A DNA stretch of 7,047 nt from Legionella sp. (lineage in GTDB: Bacteria > Pseudomonadota > Gammaproteobacteria > Legionellales > Legionellaceae). Below, piece after piece: positions 6,809-7,047 of this stretch. Under the pieces are notes generated by a model. It saw only the letters and a program-made list of their open reading frames with translations. It was not told where the DNA came from and did not search any database. Where the stretch lies: contig DNVL01000135.1 in NCBI GenBank assembly GCA_003507515.1, forward strand, positions 1 through 7,047, given 5' to 3'. Both the position numbers and the translations under genes were made by a program. Each line of letters begins with the position of its first letter. Position 1 is the first letter of the stretch.

Positions 6809-7047
6809 TTAAACACTCAATAATTGTTGGAACGCCTGCTGAACCTCTGGGTGTGCGAGGCCAAATACATGAGCGATCGCATACAATGGATAAGAGTGCA
6901 CGCGCTCATGGATAGAATAAGAATGAATGCATGCAACGGGTTTAAAAACCATCCGGCCAGATCAAGGCCAAGAGCTGTCTGTGCAAGACCCACATCCAGA
7001 AAAATGGCGCGGTAATCCTGCATACTCGATTCCGCAGTTTTTATAGA
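6809..7047 (-). pseudogene. Remnant of a DUF4143-type ATPase gene
   Basis: Two frames on the minus strand resemble two separated parts of the AAA-type ATPase family that carries a C-terminal DUF4143 domain. The first (7047 down to 6922, open at the window edge) reads DYRAIFLDVGLAQTALGLDL followed by AGWFLNP, a typical start of the DUF4143 region. The second, two bases out of frame (6922 down to the TAA at 6809), reads RVHSYPLYAIAHVFG and then a short tail, which resembles the extreme C terminus of such proteins. Roughly 100-150 residues that normally lie between them, including the nuclease-like core, are absent. The simplest reading is an internal deletion with a frame change near 6922. Past the junction the first frame continues only to a TGA at 6817 with unrelated sequence. 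These ATPases are often accessory or toxin-antitoxin-like genes of uncertain function. The remaining 5' part lies outside the window. Confidence 0.6.

Noticed and set aside
6626..6823. Plus-strand open frame overlapping the tail of the orphan gene
   Set aside because: It lies in another frame of a well-supported gene, has no ribosome site, and its composition looks like a frame shadow.
1..7047. CRISPR arrays, tRNA or rRNA genes, insertion sequences, riboswitches
   Set aside because: No regularly spaced repeats, tRNA-like cloverleaf, transposase motif or known leader element was seen on either strand.

Overview
The window reads as chromosomal DNA from a gammaproteobacterium. The direct glutaminyl-tRNA synthetase, the cysteinyl-tRNA synthetase whose zinc ligands and signature motifs fall at the E. 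coli residue numbers, and the DUF1460 cell-wall hydrolase all fit this. A Legionella/Coxiella-like (Legionellales) host-associated bacterium is my best guess, because of the DUF1460 protein and an effector-like gene at the right-hand end. That placement is inference, since no rRNA or lineage-specific marker is present.

Layout. Five genes lie head to tail on the minus strand between 4927 and the left edge: spmA (4322-4927), spmB (3792-4325), truA (2934-3728), glnS (1260-2915) and cysS (1-1259, cut by the window edge). spmA and spmB overlap by ATGA. truA, glnS and cysS are packed with gaps of 18 and 0 bases, and a candidate extended -10 promoter sits in the 63-base gap before truA. This gives a housekeeping tRNA module (pseudouridylation of tRNA, then charging with Gln and Cys) downstream of a pair of inner-membrane proteins. 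Divergently, on the plus strand, lie an exported DUF1460 cysteine-hydrolase-like protein (4993-5949) and, under its own near-consensus promoter, an orphan gene (6052-6756). The last 240 bases hold the debris of a minus-strand DUF4143-type ATPase gene.

The most interesting region is 5989-6756. It encodes a 234-residue protein I cannot assign to a named family with certainty. Its N-terminal half has a Ser/Cys/His arrangement spaced like the Thr/Cys/His of CheD-type glutamine deamidases. Its C-terminal tail is disordered-looking, with two basic clusters, a serine run and a Glu-rich block, as in type IV-secreted effectors of Legionella and Coxiella. A nucleus-targeted deamidase effector is a testable hypothesis, not a result. 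The adjoining ATPase remnant shows that this end of the window has undergone gene decay.
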